Source of the DNA: Pyrobaculum neutrophilum V24Sta
GTDB lineage: Archaea > Thermoproteota > Thermoprotei > Thermoproteales > Thermoproteaceae
DNA: 64,000 nucleotides
NCBI RefSeq assembly: GCF_000019805.1
Contig: NC_010525.1
Coordinates: forward strand, 434,001 to 498,000
Direction of reading: 5' to 3'
Shown here: positions 49,703 through 58,821 of the stretch, one piece after another
Position numbering within the stretch: the first letter of the stretch is position 1
Layout of the letters: each line of letters opens with the position of its first letter
The notes under the pieces: model-generated
Databases searched by the model: none
What the model saw: the letters and a program-made list of their open reading frames with translations, nothing else
Told to the model about the DNA's origin: nothing
Program-made: the position numbers and the translations under genes

Positions 49703-51018
49703 GCCATCATCCTGTATATATCTCCTAGGTCGTAGGCCGCCGCCCCCTCTCTCTTCCTGAAGCTCCTGGCTACCACCACGGGTACTACGCGGCCGGGTAG
49801 GCCCAGCTCCTCGACCTTCTCCCTGAGCTCCTGGGCCACCTCCGCCGCGTCTACCCCGTCTCTCCACCTCGCCTCCACGGCCACCACGACGCCGTCGCCG
49901 ACGCCGAGGAGGTCAATCTCCCTCGCCTCCCCCCTCTTGGTCCACCACTGGGGGCCCAGCTTCGTCACCCTAGGCAGGCGGCCGGCGGCGATCTCCCTAA
50001 CTACGACCTCCCTGGCGATTTCTTCAAAGGTCCTGCCGAGGTACTGGCTGTACTCCCTCCGTATGTCCTCCGCGCCGTAGAGGCCCTGCTCTATTAGCCA
50101 GAGGTTCGGCCCTATGAAGCGGTGCCAGAAGCGGAGGAAGCCGTCGGCCAGCTCGTATCTATACCTCCCCCTGCCCAGCACGGGCTTCACCTTTCTCACT
50201 ATGCCCACGATCTCCAGGTTGCGGAGATACGGCGTTATGTCCGTGGATCTAAGCCCTGCGTGGTCTCTTATCTCCCCAAGGGTGTTTTTCCCCGCCGCGA
50301 TCGCCTCAAGTATCTGCCTGTAGGTGGAGACGTCTTCGAACTCGTAGCGGAGGAGGAAGTCCCCCTCGTCTAGGAGGAAGGTCCTCTCCCTCAGCTCCCG
50401 CCCCAGGAAGTCCCAGAAGGGCTCCCTCACCTTCACCATGTAGTACGGTATCCCGCCGGCGAAGCCGTGGATCTCCACCAGCTCATGAGGCGGCCTGTCG
50501 GGGAAGAACTGCCTGTATTTGAGGAAGGGTATGGGGTCCACCCTCAGCGACGCCGTCCTCCGCCCGTAGAGGGGGCTCTTGTAGGAGAGGACTTTTGACG
50601 TCATGGTGGAGATGGAGGAGCCGGCCAGCACGAGCTTTAGGTTTGAGTGGGCGAGGACTTCGTCCACCACCGCCTGTAGGGTCGACAGGATGGACCTGTC
50701 CTCCTCTATTAGGTTTGGGAATTCGTCTATGATGACGACGTCGACTCTATCTCTCAGGTATGTGAAGACGGCCTCCCAGTCGTCGGCGGTCGTCAACACG
50801 CCGGGGTCGACCCGCGCCGCCGCTTGTTTAAACCTCCGCAGGTTGCCCCTCCCCACCGCGAGGTAGTAGACCCTCCGCATGTCCTCAGTGGCCTTTAGGA
50901 CGAGGGAAGTCTTCCCTATCCGCCTCCTGCCGTATACCACAACTAGTCTGAAGCCCTCTCCCCGGAGGGCCCTCCTGAGCTTTTCCAGCTCCTCCTCCCT
51001 GTCTAAAAATATAACCAC
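49699..51018 (-). CDS. Archaeal ATPase_2/DUF234 family ATPase
   Basis: A 439-residue protein. Residues 1-200 are a STAND-like P-loop ATPase: LDREEELEKLRRAL, Walker A VVYGRRRIGKTSLVL, Walker B VDVVIIDEFPNL. A winged helix follows (DHAGLRSTDITPYLRNLEIVGIV, near 265). The C-terminal DUF234 domain has nuclease-like strands (REIDLLGVGDGVVVAVEARW: E/D..D..E-x-R), suggesting a degenerate PD-(D/E)XK fold. The start is GTG 51018. A divergent EamA gene shares the promoter. Function unknown; such ATPases are common in hyperthermophilic archaea. Confidence 0.85.
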   Translation of the reverse strand: MVIFLDREEELEKLRRALRGEGFRLVVVYGRRRIGKTSLVLKATEDMRRVYYLAVGRGNLRRFKQAAARVDPGVLTTADDWEAVFTYLRDRVDVVIIDEFPNLIEEDRSILSTLQAVVDEVLAHSNLKLVLAGSSISTMTSKVLSYKSPLYGRRTASLRVDPIPFLKYRQFFPDRPPHELVEIHGFAGGIPYYMVKVREPFWDFLGRELRERTFLLDEGDFLLRYEFEDVSTYRQILEAIAAGKNTLGEIRDHAGLRSTDITPYLRNLEIVGIVRKVKPVLGRGRYRYELADGFLRFWHRFIGPNLWLIEQGLYGAEDIRREYSQYLGRTFEEIAREVVVREIAAGRLPRVTKLGPQWWTKRGEAREIDLLGVGDGVVVAVEARWRDGVDAAEVAQELREKVEELGLPGRVVPVVVARSFRKREGAAAYDLGDIYRMMA

Positions 51019-51046
51019 AGTTATATAATCAAGGTTATATTTAAAA
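51005..51046. promoter_or_regulatory. Bidirectional TATA block with inverted-repeat operator
   Basis: ATATAAC-CACA-GTTATAT (51009-51026) is a perfect 7-bp inverted repeat with 4-bp spacer, covering the minus-strand start codon. A third GTTATAT (51034-51040) runs into TTTAAAAC. The AT block 51034-51046 is about 25 nt from both GTG starts (51018 minus, 51061 plus). This looks like a shared core promoter with an operator, possibly read by the winged helix of the ATPase itself. Confidence 0.55.
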
Positions 51047-51060
51047 CATAACTCTGCGCC

Positions 51061-51846
51061 GTGGGGCCGGTCTTGAGGATCCTGGCGGCGGCGTTTCTCT
51101 GGTCCACGATAGGGGTCGCCGCTTCGCTGGGGAGGGAGTACCTCTGGATAGCCTTCTTCAGGTCGCTCACCGCGTCTCTGGCGGCTCTCGCGGCGGAGGC
51201 TAGGCCCGGGAGGGGGGCGCTTCTGCCGGGCCTCCTCCTCGGCGGCCTCTTCACGGTTTATCCGGCGGCGGCTATATACGCGGGGATTGGAAACGCCGCG
51301 TACCTCCTCTACACGGCCCCCCTCTGGACAGCCCTAGCCCTCGCCCTGTGGGGGGAAAGGCCGTCTAGACGCGACGGCGTGGGGGTCGCCCTCGTCTTCG
51401 CGGCCGTGGCGCTTATGGCCTCCTCGGGCGGGATCTCGGGGGTCGGCTTCGCCGCCGGCTTAGCCTCGGGCCTCTTCTACGGCTTGTACATCGCCGCCGC
51501 CAGGAGGCTCGCGGCGGGCGGCCGCGCGGTGGACGCGTCGCTTGGGGCTATGCCCTATACGCTGGCCGTCACCGCACCGGCCCTTCTGCTGAAGCCCAGC
51601 CCCCCCACCCTGGAGGCCGCCGCCGCTGGGGTGTACCTCGGCGTGTTTGGGACCGTGTTGCCCTACAGGCTCTTCGCGTCGGCTGTCTCCAGGGTGGGGG
51701 GCGCCAAGGCCTCTGTCTTGGCCTCCCTAGAGCCGGTGCTCGCCGCCCTCTGGGGGGCCTTGTTTTTCGGCCAGAGGCCCACAGCCCCGGAGGCCGCCGC
51801 CTACGTCTTAATCACGGCGGCCGCCGTGGCGGCGGCGCGTAAGTGA
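51061..51846 (+). CDS. EamA/DMT family transporter
   Basis: A 261-residue protein with ten membrane helices in two EamA repeats (AFLWSTIGVAASLGREYLWIAF; GTVLPYRLFASAVSRVGGAKASVLASLEPVLAALWG). The second motif is the signature of DMT exporters for amino acids or metabolites. The start is GTG 51061, about 25 nt after the shared TATA block. A related EamA gene lies at 55308-56132. The substrate is unknown. Confidence 0.85.
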   Translation: MGPVLRILAAAFLWSTIGVAASLGREYLWIAFFRSLTASLAALAAEARPGRGALLPGLLLGGLFTVYPAAAIYAGIGNAAYLLYTAPLWTALALALWGERPSRRDGVGVALVFAAVALMASSGGISGVGFAAGLASGLFYGLYIAAARRLAAGGRAVDASLGAMPYTLAVTAPALLLKPSPPTLEAAAAGVYLGVFGTVLPYRLFASAVSRVGGAKASVLASLEPVLAALWGALFFGQRPTAPEAAAYVLITAAAVAAARK

Positions 51847-51871
51847 TAAATATGGGCCGGTGGGTTGCCAC

Positions 51872-52675
51872 GTGATCAAGGTGGCCCATTCTCCAGACGC
51901 GGACGACGCCTACATGTTCTACGGGATCGCGTCGGGGGCTGTTAAGATGCCGGCGCCCCACGTGGAGTTTCTGGCCGATATAGAGACTTTGAACAGGCTG
52001 GCGGTGGAGGAGCTACTCGACGTATCCGCAGTCAGCGTACACGCCTACGCATACGTCTGCGGTAGGTACTACGTGATGAGGGTGGGCGCCTCCATGGGGG
52101 AGGGGTACGGCCCCGTGGTGGTGGCCAGGCCGGAGGCGGATAGGCCGAGGCACGTGGCAGTGCCCGGGCGCTACACCACCGCCGCCCTCCTCCTCAAGCT
52201 GGCCATGCCGGGGGTGAAGGCCGTGGAGGTGCCCTTCGATAGAGTGCTGGAGGCGGTGGCGGCGGGCGTCGTGGACGCGGGGGTGCTTATCCACGAGGGG
52301 CAGATCACCTATGGGAGATACGGCTTGAGGAAGCTGCTGGACCTAGGCGAGTGGTGGCTGAGGGAGACGGGGCTCCCCACGCCGCTTGGGATAGACGTGG
52401 TTAGGAAGGAGTTGGGGAGGGGGCTCGCCGAGGCCCTTGCAGAGGCCCTCCGCAGCTCCATCAGATACGCCGATGAGCACAGGGAGGAGGCCCTTAGATA
52501 TGCCCAGAGGTTCTCAAGGGGGCTCAGCCTGGAGGACACCGCCCGCTTTGTCGACATGTACGTCAACGCCTACACGAGGGACCTAGGCTCCAGGGGGGAG
52601 AAGGCCATCGAGGAGCTCCTGGCCCGGGCTTCGGAGGGGGGGCTGGCGCCCGCGTGCAGGCCTGAGTACGTGTGA
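51872..52675 (+). CDS. MqnD-like 1,4-dihydroxy-6-naphthoate synthase family protein
   Basis: A 267-residue protein: IKVAHSPDADDAYMFYGIASG matches the MqnD opening (SPD-x-DD-x-FMF). VSAVSVHAYAYV and GVLIHEGQITYGRYGLRKLLDLGEWW are the substrate-pocket regions of this periplasmic-binding-protein-like fold. MqnD acts late in the futalosine route to menaquinone; archaeal proteins of this family may have other roles. I start at GTG 51872, 25 nt after the TATA element (GATAAATA, 51844-51851); a GTG at 51860 is too close to it. Confidence 0.78.
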   Translation: MIKVAHSPDADDAYMFYGIASGAVKMPAPHVEFLADIETLNRLAVEELLDVSAVSVHAYAYVCGRYYVMRVGASMGEGYGPVVVARPEADRPRHVAVPGRYTTAALLLKLAMPGVKAVEVPFDRVLEAVAAGVVDAGVLIHEGQITYGRYGLRKLLDLGEWWLRETGLPTPLGIDVVRKELGRGLAEALAEALRSSIRYADEHREEALRYAQRFSRGLSLEDTARFVDMYVNAYTRDLGSRGEKAIEELLARASEGGLAPACRPEYV

Positions 52676-52711
52676 AGGCCACAACTTTATTTAGCCTTAG
52701 TAGGTGCCCAT

Positions 52712-55075
52712 GTGCTTTTCGACTTAGCTAAGGCCGAGGTGGAGAAGGCGGCGGCCGCCCGCCACAGGAGGCTCTTCGTACTGGTGGGCACTGACGACCG
52801 GCGTTTGGCCGAGGCGGCGGCGGAGGTGCTCAGGGGGTTTGAGGCGGCGGGGGGCGGCGGCTCTGGGCTCTACATGTTTCAGCCGGAGTTCGCCGACGCC
52901 AACAAGCGTATGAACTACTTCAGAGACGCCATGGAGGGGTCCTCGCTGGAGGTGGACTTCAGGCCGTATAAAGACACGCCGAAGATCCTGGGGACAACCC
53001 AAGACTTCGCCGTCTTGGACCTCGTCAACGACCTTAAGCCAAACGACGTGGGGCGCCTCGGCGGCGTCGTCAAAGGCGGCGGCGTCTACGTCTTCCTCGT
53101 GCCGCCGCTGGAGACGTGGAAGAGGCACATAACCAAGTTCCAATCCACGTTGCTCGTCCCGCAGTTTACCCCCAACGACGTGAGGCAGAGGCTGAAGGAG
53201 AGGTTCTGGAGGACACTCCACGGCCACAGAGGCGTGGTGATCTACGACGTAGATAGGGGGGCGCTCCTCAAGGCCTCTGGGGTGGAGGAGGTGGAGAGGT
53301 ACGAGCCTAAGAAGCCGGAGCCGCCGGAGAAGGCGGTTCTGCCGCTGAAGATATACCGCCTGGCGGCTACCCAAGACCAGGTCGAGGTGCTGAAGCTCTT
53401 CGAGGCGCTGTACGAGAGGCCGAGGCGTAAGCAGGCCGTGGTGGTTATCGCGGACCGGGGGAGGGGGAAGAGCGCGGCGCTGGGCCTGGGGCTAGCCGGC
53501 GTAGGCCACAAGCTTAGGAAGGCCAAATCCCGCGTCCAGATCGTCGTCAGCGCCATGGAGTACACAAACCTGGAGACCCTCCTCGAGTTCGCGGTGAGGG
53601 GGCTCGAGGCGCTGGGCTACAAGCCGGGCGTGGAGAAGGAGGGGGGAGAGATCAGATCTATCAAGGCCAGGGGGATCTTCATAGACGTCGTCACCCCCTA
53701 CATGCTGTTGAAGAGGGAGAACGCAGACGTCGTCGCTGTGGACGAGGCGGCCGCCGTCCCGCTCCCGGTGCTCTACGCCGTACATAAGAAGTTCGATAGG
53801 GTGGTCTTCGCCACCACGATCCACGGCTACGAGGGGGCGGGCCGCGGCTTCTCTATCCGCTTCCTCAAGTACCTAAGGGAGTCGAAGGACACAGACGTGC
53901 ACCTCTACGAGATGGAGGAGCCCATAAGATACGGCAGGGGGGACCCGGTGGAGCAGTGGCTTTTCGACGCCTTCCTCCTAAACGCCGAGCCGGCCAAGGC
54001 GGAGCCGCAGGATCTCGACTACGTGAGGAGGAGGGAGGTGGTGTACCTAGGGGAGGAGGACATCATGAGGGAGGAGGTGCTTAGGCAGTTCTTCGGCATA
54101 TACGTGCAGGCCCACTACCGGAACGAGCCCGACGACCTGGGGATGCTCCTAGACGCGCCGCATCACACCGCGCGGGCCCTCGCCCTTCCAAACGGGAAGG
54201 TGGTGGTCTCGGTTGAGCTCGCCTTTGAGGGGGCGCTCGACGACCTCTCCATAGACCAAGCGCTTAGAGGCCTTAAGCTCCCGGGCAACATCATCCCAGA
54301 CCGCTTCCTCAAGTACTGGCGGTTGCCCGAGTTCGCCAAGCTAAGGGGCTGGCGTATCGTGAGGATAGCGACCCACCCAGAGCTACAAGACATGGGCCTC
54401 GGCACGCTTATGCTCCAAAAGCTTGAGGAGGAGGCGAGGCGGCGGGGCATGGACTGGATAGGCGTGGGCTTCGGCGTATACGACAGGTTGCTTAAGTTCT
54501 GGGTGAGAAACGGCTACGTCCCAATCCACCTCTCCCCCGAGAGGAACCCCTCCTCCGGCGAATACAGCGTACTCCTCGTAAAGCCGTTGAACGATAAGGC
54601 GGAGGCCTACGTGAGGTACGCCAACGTGGAGTTTAGGAGGAGGCTGATCCACTCGCTTATGGGGCCCTACGGCGATCTGCTACCCGCCGAGGTGCTCCTC
54701 CTGCTGGAGGACTGGGGCTGGGGGATAGAGGGGGCCCCCGTCCTTTCAAAAAACCAGCTGGATAGAGCCATCGCCTACGCCTACGGCCCCATGACCTACG
54801 AAAACGTCACAGACGCAGTATATATGCTCGCCACTCAGTACTTCTACAGCCCCAAGGCGAGGAGGCCGGCGCTCCCCGAGCCCGCCCTTAAAATACTCGT
54901 CAGCAAGGTGCTACAGGCAAAGCCGTGGAAGGAGGCCGCCGAGGCCGCCGGCGTGAGGAGGGGAGACCTCATGCTCATACTGAGGGAGGTGGCGAAGGTC
55001 CTCCTCTTCTACTACTACGGAGGTGAGTTCGAGGTGCCCCTCTTCGTTGTAGGCACAGTCCGGGGCAAAGACTAG
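52712..55075 (+). CDS. tmcA: tRNA(Met) cytidine acetyltransferase TmcA
   Basis: A 787-residue protein with the TmcA order. An N-terminal domain comes first; then a helicase-like ATPase (Walker A VIADRGRGKSAALG near residue 246, Walker B VAVDEAAAVPLPVL near 343, EGAGRGFSIRFLK). A GNAT acetyltransferase domain has RIATHPELQDMGLGTLML near 551, followed by a helical tRNA-binding C-terminus. It makes N4-acetylcytidine in tRNA or other RNA using acetyl-CoA and ATP, helping RNA stability at high temperature. The start is GTG 52712, with TATA ACTTTATTTA about 24 nt upstream; an ATG two bases earlier is out of frame. Confidence 0.95.
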   Translation: MLFDLAKAEVEKAAAARHRRLFVLVGTDDRRLAEAAAEVLRGFEAAGGGGSGLYMFQPEFADANKRMNYFRDAMEGSSLEVDFRPYKDTPKILGTTQDFAVLDLVNDLKPNDVGRLGGVVKGGGVYVFLVPPLETWKRHITKFQSTLLVPQFTPNDVRQRLKERFWRTLHGHRGVVIYDVDRGALLKASGVEEVERYEPKKPEPPEKAVLPLKIYRLAATQDQVEVLKLFEALYERPRRKQAVVVIADRGRGKSAALGLGLAGVGHKLRKAKSRVQIVVSAMEYTNLETLLEFAVRGLEALGYKPGVEKEGGEIRSIKARGIFIDVVTPYMLLKRENADVVAVDEAAAVPLPVLYAVHKKFDRVVFATTIHGYEGAGRGFSIRFLKYLRESKDTDVHLYEMEEPIRYGRGDPVEQWLFDAFLLNAEPAKAEPQDLDYVRRREVVYLGEEDIMREEVLRQFFGIYVQAHYRNEPDDLGMLLDAPHHTARALALPNGKVVVSVELAFEGALDDLSIDQALRGLKLPGNIIPDRFLKYWRLPEFAKLRGWRIVRIATHPELQDMGLGTLMLQKLEEEARRRGMDWIGVGFGVYDRLLKFWVRNGYVPIHLSPERNPSSGEYSVLLVKPLNDKAEAYVRYANVEFRRRLIHSLMGPYGDLLPAEVLLLLEDWGWGIEGAPVLSKNQLDRAIAYAYGPMTYENVTDAVYMLATQYFYSPKARRPALPEPALKILVSKVLQAKPWKEAAEAAGVRRGDLMLILREVAKVLLFYYYGGEFEVPLFVVGTVRGKD

Positions 55076-55307
55076 CGGCCCTATGCCCCTCTGAGCCTCA
55101 GGGCGTTATGGCCCCCTCCCCTGAGGCGGGGTTTCCCAGGGTCTCGGCCGTTGCCCGGGGTTAGTGGGCCGCGTCGGGGCGGGTATCGCGGCGGGGGTGT
55201 CCCCCCCTCCGCCGGGGCCATCCTGCGCTTGAGTTTGCCTCCCGCGCGGCGCCCGCCCCTCCCTCTCGTTTATTGCACCGTCTAGCGCCGTCTCTTCGGC
55301 GCTTGGT

Positions 55308-56132
55308 CTAACCTCTGAGCGCTAGATATATGGCGAGGAAGATGGAGAGGGCTCCCGCCGTTTGCCTAAGGCCGATCCTCTCGGCGCCTGTGGCTCTCGC
55401 GTAGAGCTGGGTTATCAGGGGTGAGGTGGACACGAGTATTGTGGCTACTGCGAGCCCCGCCGCGCCGACGGCGTAGGCGAATAAGGCCGAGCCCAGGCCT
55501 AGGTCTAGGAGGGATGCCGCGGCGAAAAGAGGCGATTTCACCAGGGCGACGCGGCGCCTCGCGGCGAGGTATATCCCGAGGGCGGCGCAAGCCGCGGCGG
55601 CTCTGATGTAGGCGATGACGAGGGGGTGCGCCTGGCCCATGGCGGCTAGCTTCACCGCGGCCATCCCGAGGGACCACATTAGCGCTGCGGCTAGGGCCGC
55701 CGCTACGCCGAGGGGCTCCAGGCGGGCGGAGCCGCCTTTCGCCAAGAGTGCGGCCCCCACTACGGTGAGGACCGCCGAGGCGGCTAGCCAGTGGGACACC
55801 ACCTCGCCCAGCAACGTCGCGAGGTACTGGGCGATTACGACGTAGGTGTACGCCAGAGGCGCCGCCGTAGATCCGCCGATTCTCTGTATGGCGTAGAAGT
55901 ACAGGCTGTCCCCCACCACGAGGGTGATGAGGCCGCTGGCGGCGGCGGCCCACAGCCCCGGCGTGGGGGCGCCCAGCAACAGCACGGGCCACATCAACAC
56001 TGCGACGTACAGCAGCCTTGAGAAGTTCACCGCGGCCGCCCCCGCTGTCTCCATCTCGCGCTTGTATAGAAATATGACGAGGGCCCAGATAAGCGCCGCC
56101 GTGAGGGCGGCCGCCGCGCCTGAGAGGTCCAT
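55308..56132 (-). CDS. EamA/DMT family transporter
   Basis: A 274-residue, ten-helix protein with two EamA repeats ([52 protein letters not shown]) and a GLITLVVGDSLYFYAIQRIGGSTAAPLAYTYVV motif. It is a putative metabolite exporter or importer. Its ATG overlaps the aIF2-beta stop as TAATG, so it is probably expressed from that gene's promoter. The two proteins have no obvious functional link. Confidence 0.85.
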   Translation of the reverse strand: MDLSGAAAALTAALIWALVIFLYKREMETAGAAAVNFSRLLYVAVLMWPVLLLGAPTPGLWAAAASGLITLVVGDSLYFYAIQRIGGSTAAPLAYTYVVIAQYLATLLGEVVSHWLAASAVLTVVGAALLAKGGSARLEPLGVAAALAAALMWSLGMAAVKLAAMGQAHPLVIAYIRAAAACAALGIYLAARRRVALVKSPLFAAASLLDLGLGSALFAYAVGAAGLAVATILVSTSPLITQLYARATGAERIGLRQTAGALSIFLAIYLALRG

Positions 56133-56536
56133 TACAGCGGTTTAACCGGCGTGGAGGCTCCGCAGGCTAGGCACCTCATCACGTAGATCCTCCCCTCCCT
56201 CCGTAGCTCCGTGTCGATGGAGTTGCAGACTGGGCAGACCACGTAGTACCTGATAAACCTCTCGTACACCGCCTCGACGACCTTCGGCGATTTCTCCCCG
56301 TGTAGAGTGAACACGTCCCCCTCCACAGTGCCGGGCACCGCCAGCTCCCTCTGGAAGAACTTCGCCATGAAGTATATATCTCTGTTTAGCCTCTTCGCTA
56401 TCTGGCCAAAGTTCGGTATCACCGTCTTGCGCGGCATGTTCTGAACCTCTATCTTGGGTATCTCAGCCCTCCTCTGGGCCTTGGGCGCCACGAGCTTATA
56501 CGCCCTGTCTAGCAGGGCGATGTATTCCTCATCCAT
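56132..56536 (-). CDS. eif2b: Translation initiation factor 2 subunit beta
   Basis: A 134-residue protein with the aIF2-beta layout: an N-terminal helix, a central alpha/beta domain ([36 protein letters not shown]) and a C-terminal zinc ribbon [15 protein letters not shown]. It binds the gamma subunit and helps deliver initiator tRNA. A TATA element (GTTTTAAATA, about 56553-56563 on the minus strand) lies about 24 nt before the ATG, just inside the upstream acyl-CoA dehydrogenase end. Confidence 0.95.
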   Translation of the reverse strand: MDEEYIALLDRAYKLVAPKAQRRAEIPKIEVQNMPRKTVIPNFGQIAKRLNRDIYFMAKFFQRELAVPGTVEGDVFTLHGEKSPKVVEAVYERFIRYYVVCPVCNSIDTELRREGRIYVMRCLACGASTPVKPL

Positions 56537-56567
56537 AGGGGGTAGAAAGGTTGGGCTATTTAAAACT

Positions 56568-57785
56568 CTAGGCGCCGCCGGGCGGCGTCCCCCTCTCCTG
56601 CAGAAGTCTAACCAGCTGCCGGTAAGCCGCCAGCTTCTGGACGTTGTTGGCCCCCTCGTATATCTGGGTGATCTTCACATCTCTATACAGCCGCTCCAGC
56701 CCCGTCTCTCTTACGACGCCGGCTCCTCCGAAGACGTCAACGGCGTCGGAGATCACCTCTTCGGCTGCTTCGGTGGCGTAGTATTTGGCGAGCGACGCCA
56801 CGAAGACGAACTCCCGCCTGCCCTCGTCCGCGAGCTTGGCGGCCATGTATGTCAAGAGCCGGGCCGTCATGATCTTGGCCAACATCTCCACTAGGCTGAA
56901 CTGGATCGCCTGGAAGCTCGCTATCTTTACGCCGAAGGCCTCCCTCCTGTGGGCGTAGTCGAAGGCTTTCTCGAAGGCGGCCTGGGCCATCCCCACCGCC
57001 TGGGCCGCGATGCCGATTCTGGATCTGTTAAAGGCCTCCATGGCGTAGTAGAAGCCCATCCCCTCCCTCCCCACCAAGCTCTCCTCAGGCACCTCCACAT
57101 CGGTGAGCGAGATCTCGCAGGCGTGGTTCCCGCGGAGGCCCAGCTTGCTGTAGCACTGCTCCACCTTCACGCCGGGCGCGTCCCTCTCCACCACAAACAT
57201 GGAGAGGCCCACGTGTCTTCTGCCGGCGTCCGGCGGGTCGGAGGTCCTCGCGAGGACGAGGATGTAGTGGGCCACGTCCGAGCTACTTATGAAGGCCTTC
57301 CTGCCGTTGATCACCCACCTGCCCCCCACCCGCCGCGCTCTAGTCCTTACGCCGGCTACGTCCGAGCCGCAGCAGGGCTCCGTGGAGGCGAAAGCCGCCA
57401 GCTTCTCCCCCCTGGCTATCTGGGGGAGATACCTCCGCCTCTGCTCCTCTGTCCCGTAGAGGAGAATAGGGGCGGAGAAGAGCCTCGCCGAGTTGAAGTA
57501 CACGCTTAAGCCCGGCGAGGCGCGGGACACCTCCTCAGATAGTATCGCCGCCATCCTGTAGTCGCCGCCTTGGCCGCCGTACTGCTCCGGGATCTCTAGA
57601 CCGAAGAAGCCCTGCTCCCCCATCTTCCTAAGGAGGTCGAGCGGCGCCTCGTCTCTCTCGTCGATCTCCAGAGCCCTCGGTGCGATCTCCCTCTCCACGA
57701 ACTCCCTCACAGCCCTCCTAAACAGCTCGTGTTCCTGAGTCAACACCACGGAAAAATCTACGAGGCTTTCGAAGGGAAACACCAT
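56568..57785 (-). CDS. Acyl-CoA dehydrogenase
   Basis: A 405-residue FAD enzyme: [48 protein letters not shown] (first signature), [23 protein letters not shown], and [21 protein letters not shown] with the expected catalytic Glu near residue 377. It oxidises acyl-CoA to enoyl-CoA. ATG 57785 is 25 nt from the shared TATA (57803-57816); a start 14 codons upstream would run through it. Nearby is the crotonase/HBD fusion, which would use its product. Confidence 0.92.
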   Translation of the reverse strand: MVFPFESLVDFSVVLTQEHELFRRAVREFVEREIAPRALEIDERDEAPLDLLRKMGEQGFFGLEIPEQYGGQGGDYRMAAILSEEVSRASPGLSVYFNSARLFSAPILLYGTEEQRRRYLPQIARGEKLAAFASTEPCCGSDVAGVRTRARRVGGRWVINGRKAFISSSDVAHYILVLARTSDPPDAGRRHVGLSMFVVERDAPGVKVEQCYSKLGLRGNHACEISLTDVEVPEESLVGREGMGFYYAMEAFNRSRIGIAAQAVGMAQAAFEKAFDYAHRREAFGVKIASFQAIQFSLVEMLAKIMTARLLTYMAAKLADEGRREFVFVASLAKYYATEAAEEVISDAVDVFGGAGVVRETGLERLYRDVKITQIYEGANNVQKLAAYRQLVRLLQERGTPPGGA

Positions 57786-57802
57786 GGGGACCTCCTGGTA
57801 AG

Positions 57803-57816
57803 CCATATAAATCGTT
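57803..57816. promoter_or_regulatory. Bidirectional TATA block between acyl-CoA dehydrogenase and aldo/keto reductase genes
   Basis: CCATATAAATCG reads as TATA on the plus strand and TTTATATGG on the minus strand. Starts at 57785 (minus) and 57831 (plus) are about 25 and 21 nt away, so one AT block serves both. Confidence 0.65.
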
Positions 57817-57830
57817 TTCGGGGACACGCC

Positions 57831-58775
57831 GTGAGAATAGGCGTGTTTGAGGTGGGGAGAATCGGAGTCGGCGCTTGGCAGGCCGGGGGAGGGTCTTGGA
57901 GGGTGAACTTCGCCGAGCTGAGGAGGGCCTACGAGTACGTGTTAGACAACGGCGTCAGCTTCATCGATACGGCGGAGATATACGGTTGGGGGAGGAGCGA
58001 GGAGTTCGTCGGCGAGTTGATCAAGGGGAGGCCCCATGTGGTGGTTGCGACCAAGGTAGCCGGCTTCAACTGGGGGCGCGTCGTCAAAAGCGCCGAGCGG
58101 AGCAGGAGACGCCTCGGAAGAATCGATCTGCTCCAGCTCCACTGGCCTCCCCCCATCTACGTCCCGGTGTGCCGCGCGGTGAGGGAGCTGGAGAGGGCGG
58201 CCCAGCTCGGCCTAACGGCGGAGATCGGCGTAAGCAACTTCGACGCCGGGATGATGGAGAAGGCCATCTACTGCGCCAAGAGGTACAACCTCGCGTCTGA
58301 CCAGGTGGTCTACAACCCTCTACAGAGGGCCGCCGAGGCGCTTATAGAGATGGGGAGGAGGGCGGGCTTCGCGGTTATCGCCTGGAGCCCCCTGGCCAAG
58401 GGGGCGGCCGTCAAGGAGAAGGTGGGGGCCGACGGGGGGAGGAGGTTCGACCCAGCCGTTAGAAAAGCCGCAACCCCCCAGGGCAGGAGGGTGGTTGAGG
58501 CGGTGAGGGGGATAGCCGCGAGGCGAGGGGCGAGCCCAGCCGCGGTGGTTCTCGCCTGGCACGCCGCCAGGGGGTCCTTCCCCATCCCCGGGGTGAAGAC
58601 GCTGACGCAGGCCAAAGAGGTAGTGGAGGCGCTGAGGCTGGAGCTCTCCGAGGCGGAGGTGGCCGAGATAGACGCGGCGTCTGCGGTTTTCCGCGGCGGC
58701 GCCGTCTGGCCGAAGGCTCTGAGGCTTATACCCGGCCCCCTCCAGAGGCTGGCCTTCCGCTTGGTCAAAGTGTAA
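57831..58775 (+). CDS. Aldo/keto reductase
   Basis: A 314-residue TIM-barrel oxidoreductase with the catalytic tetrad visible: Asp and Tyr in DTAEIYGWGRSEE, Lys in VVVATKVAGF, His in LLQLHWPPPIY. IPGVKTLTQAKEVVEAL is the NADP-binding motif. The substrate is unknown. I start it at GTG 57831 after the shared TATA; the open frame continues upstream to 57729, but that part lies inside the divergent gene. Confidence 0.87.
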   Translation: MRIGVFEVGRIGVGAWQAGGGSWRVNFAELRRAYEYVLDNGVSFIDTAEIYGWGRSEEFVGELIKGRPHVVVATKVAGFNWGRVVKSAERSRRRLGRIDLLQLHWPPPIYVPVCRAVRELERAAQLGLTAEIGVSNFDAGMMEKAIYCAKRYNLASDQVVYNPLQRAAEALIEMGRRAGFAVIAWSPLAKGAAVKEKVGADGGRRFDPAVRKAATPQGRRVVEAVRGIAARRGASPAAVVLAWHAARGSFPIPGVKTLTQAKEVVEALRLELSEAEVAEIDAASAVFRGGAVWPKALRLIPGPLQRLAFRLVKV

Positions 58776-58821
58776 TTTTAATTGTGGACCTTGTTTTAAA
58801 AACTCCGCCGTTTGCCACCAC

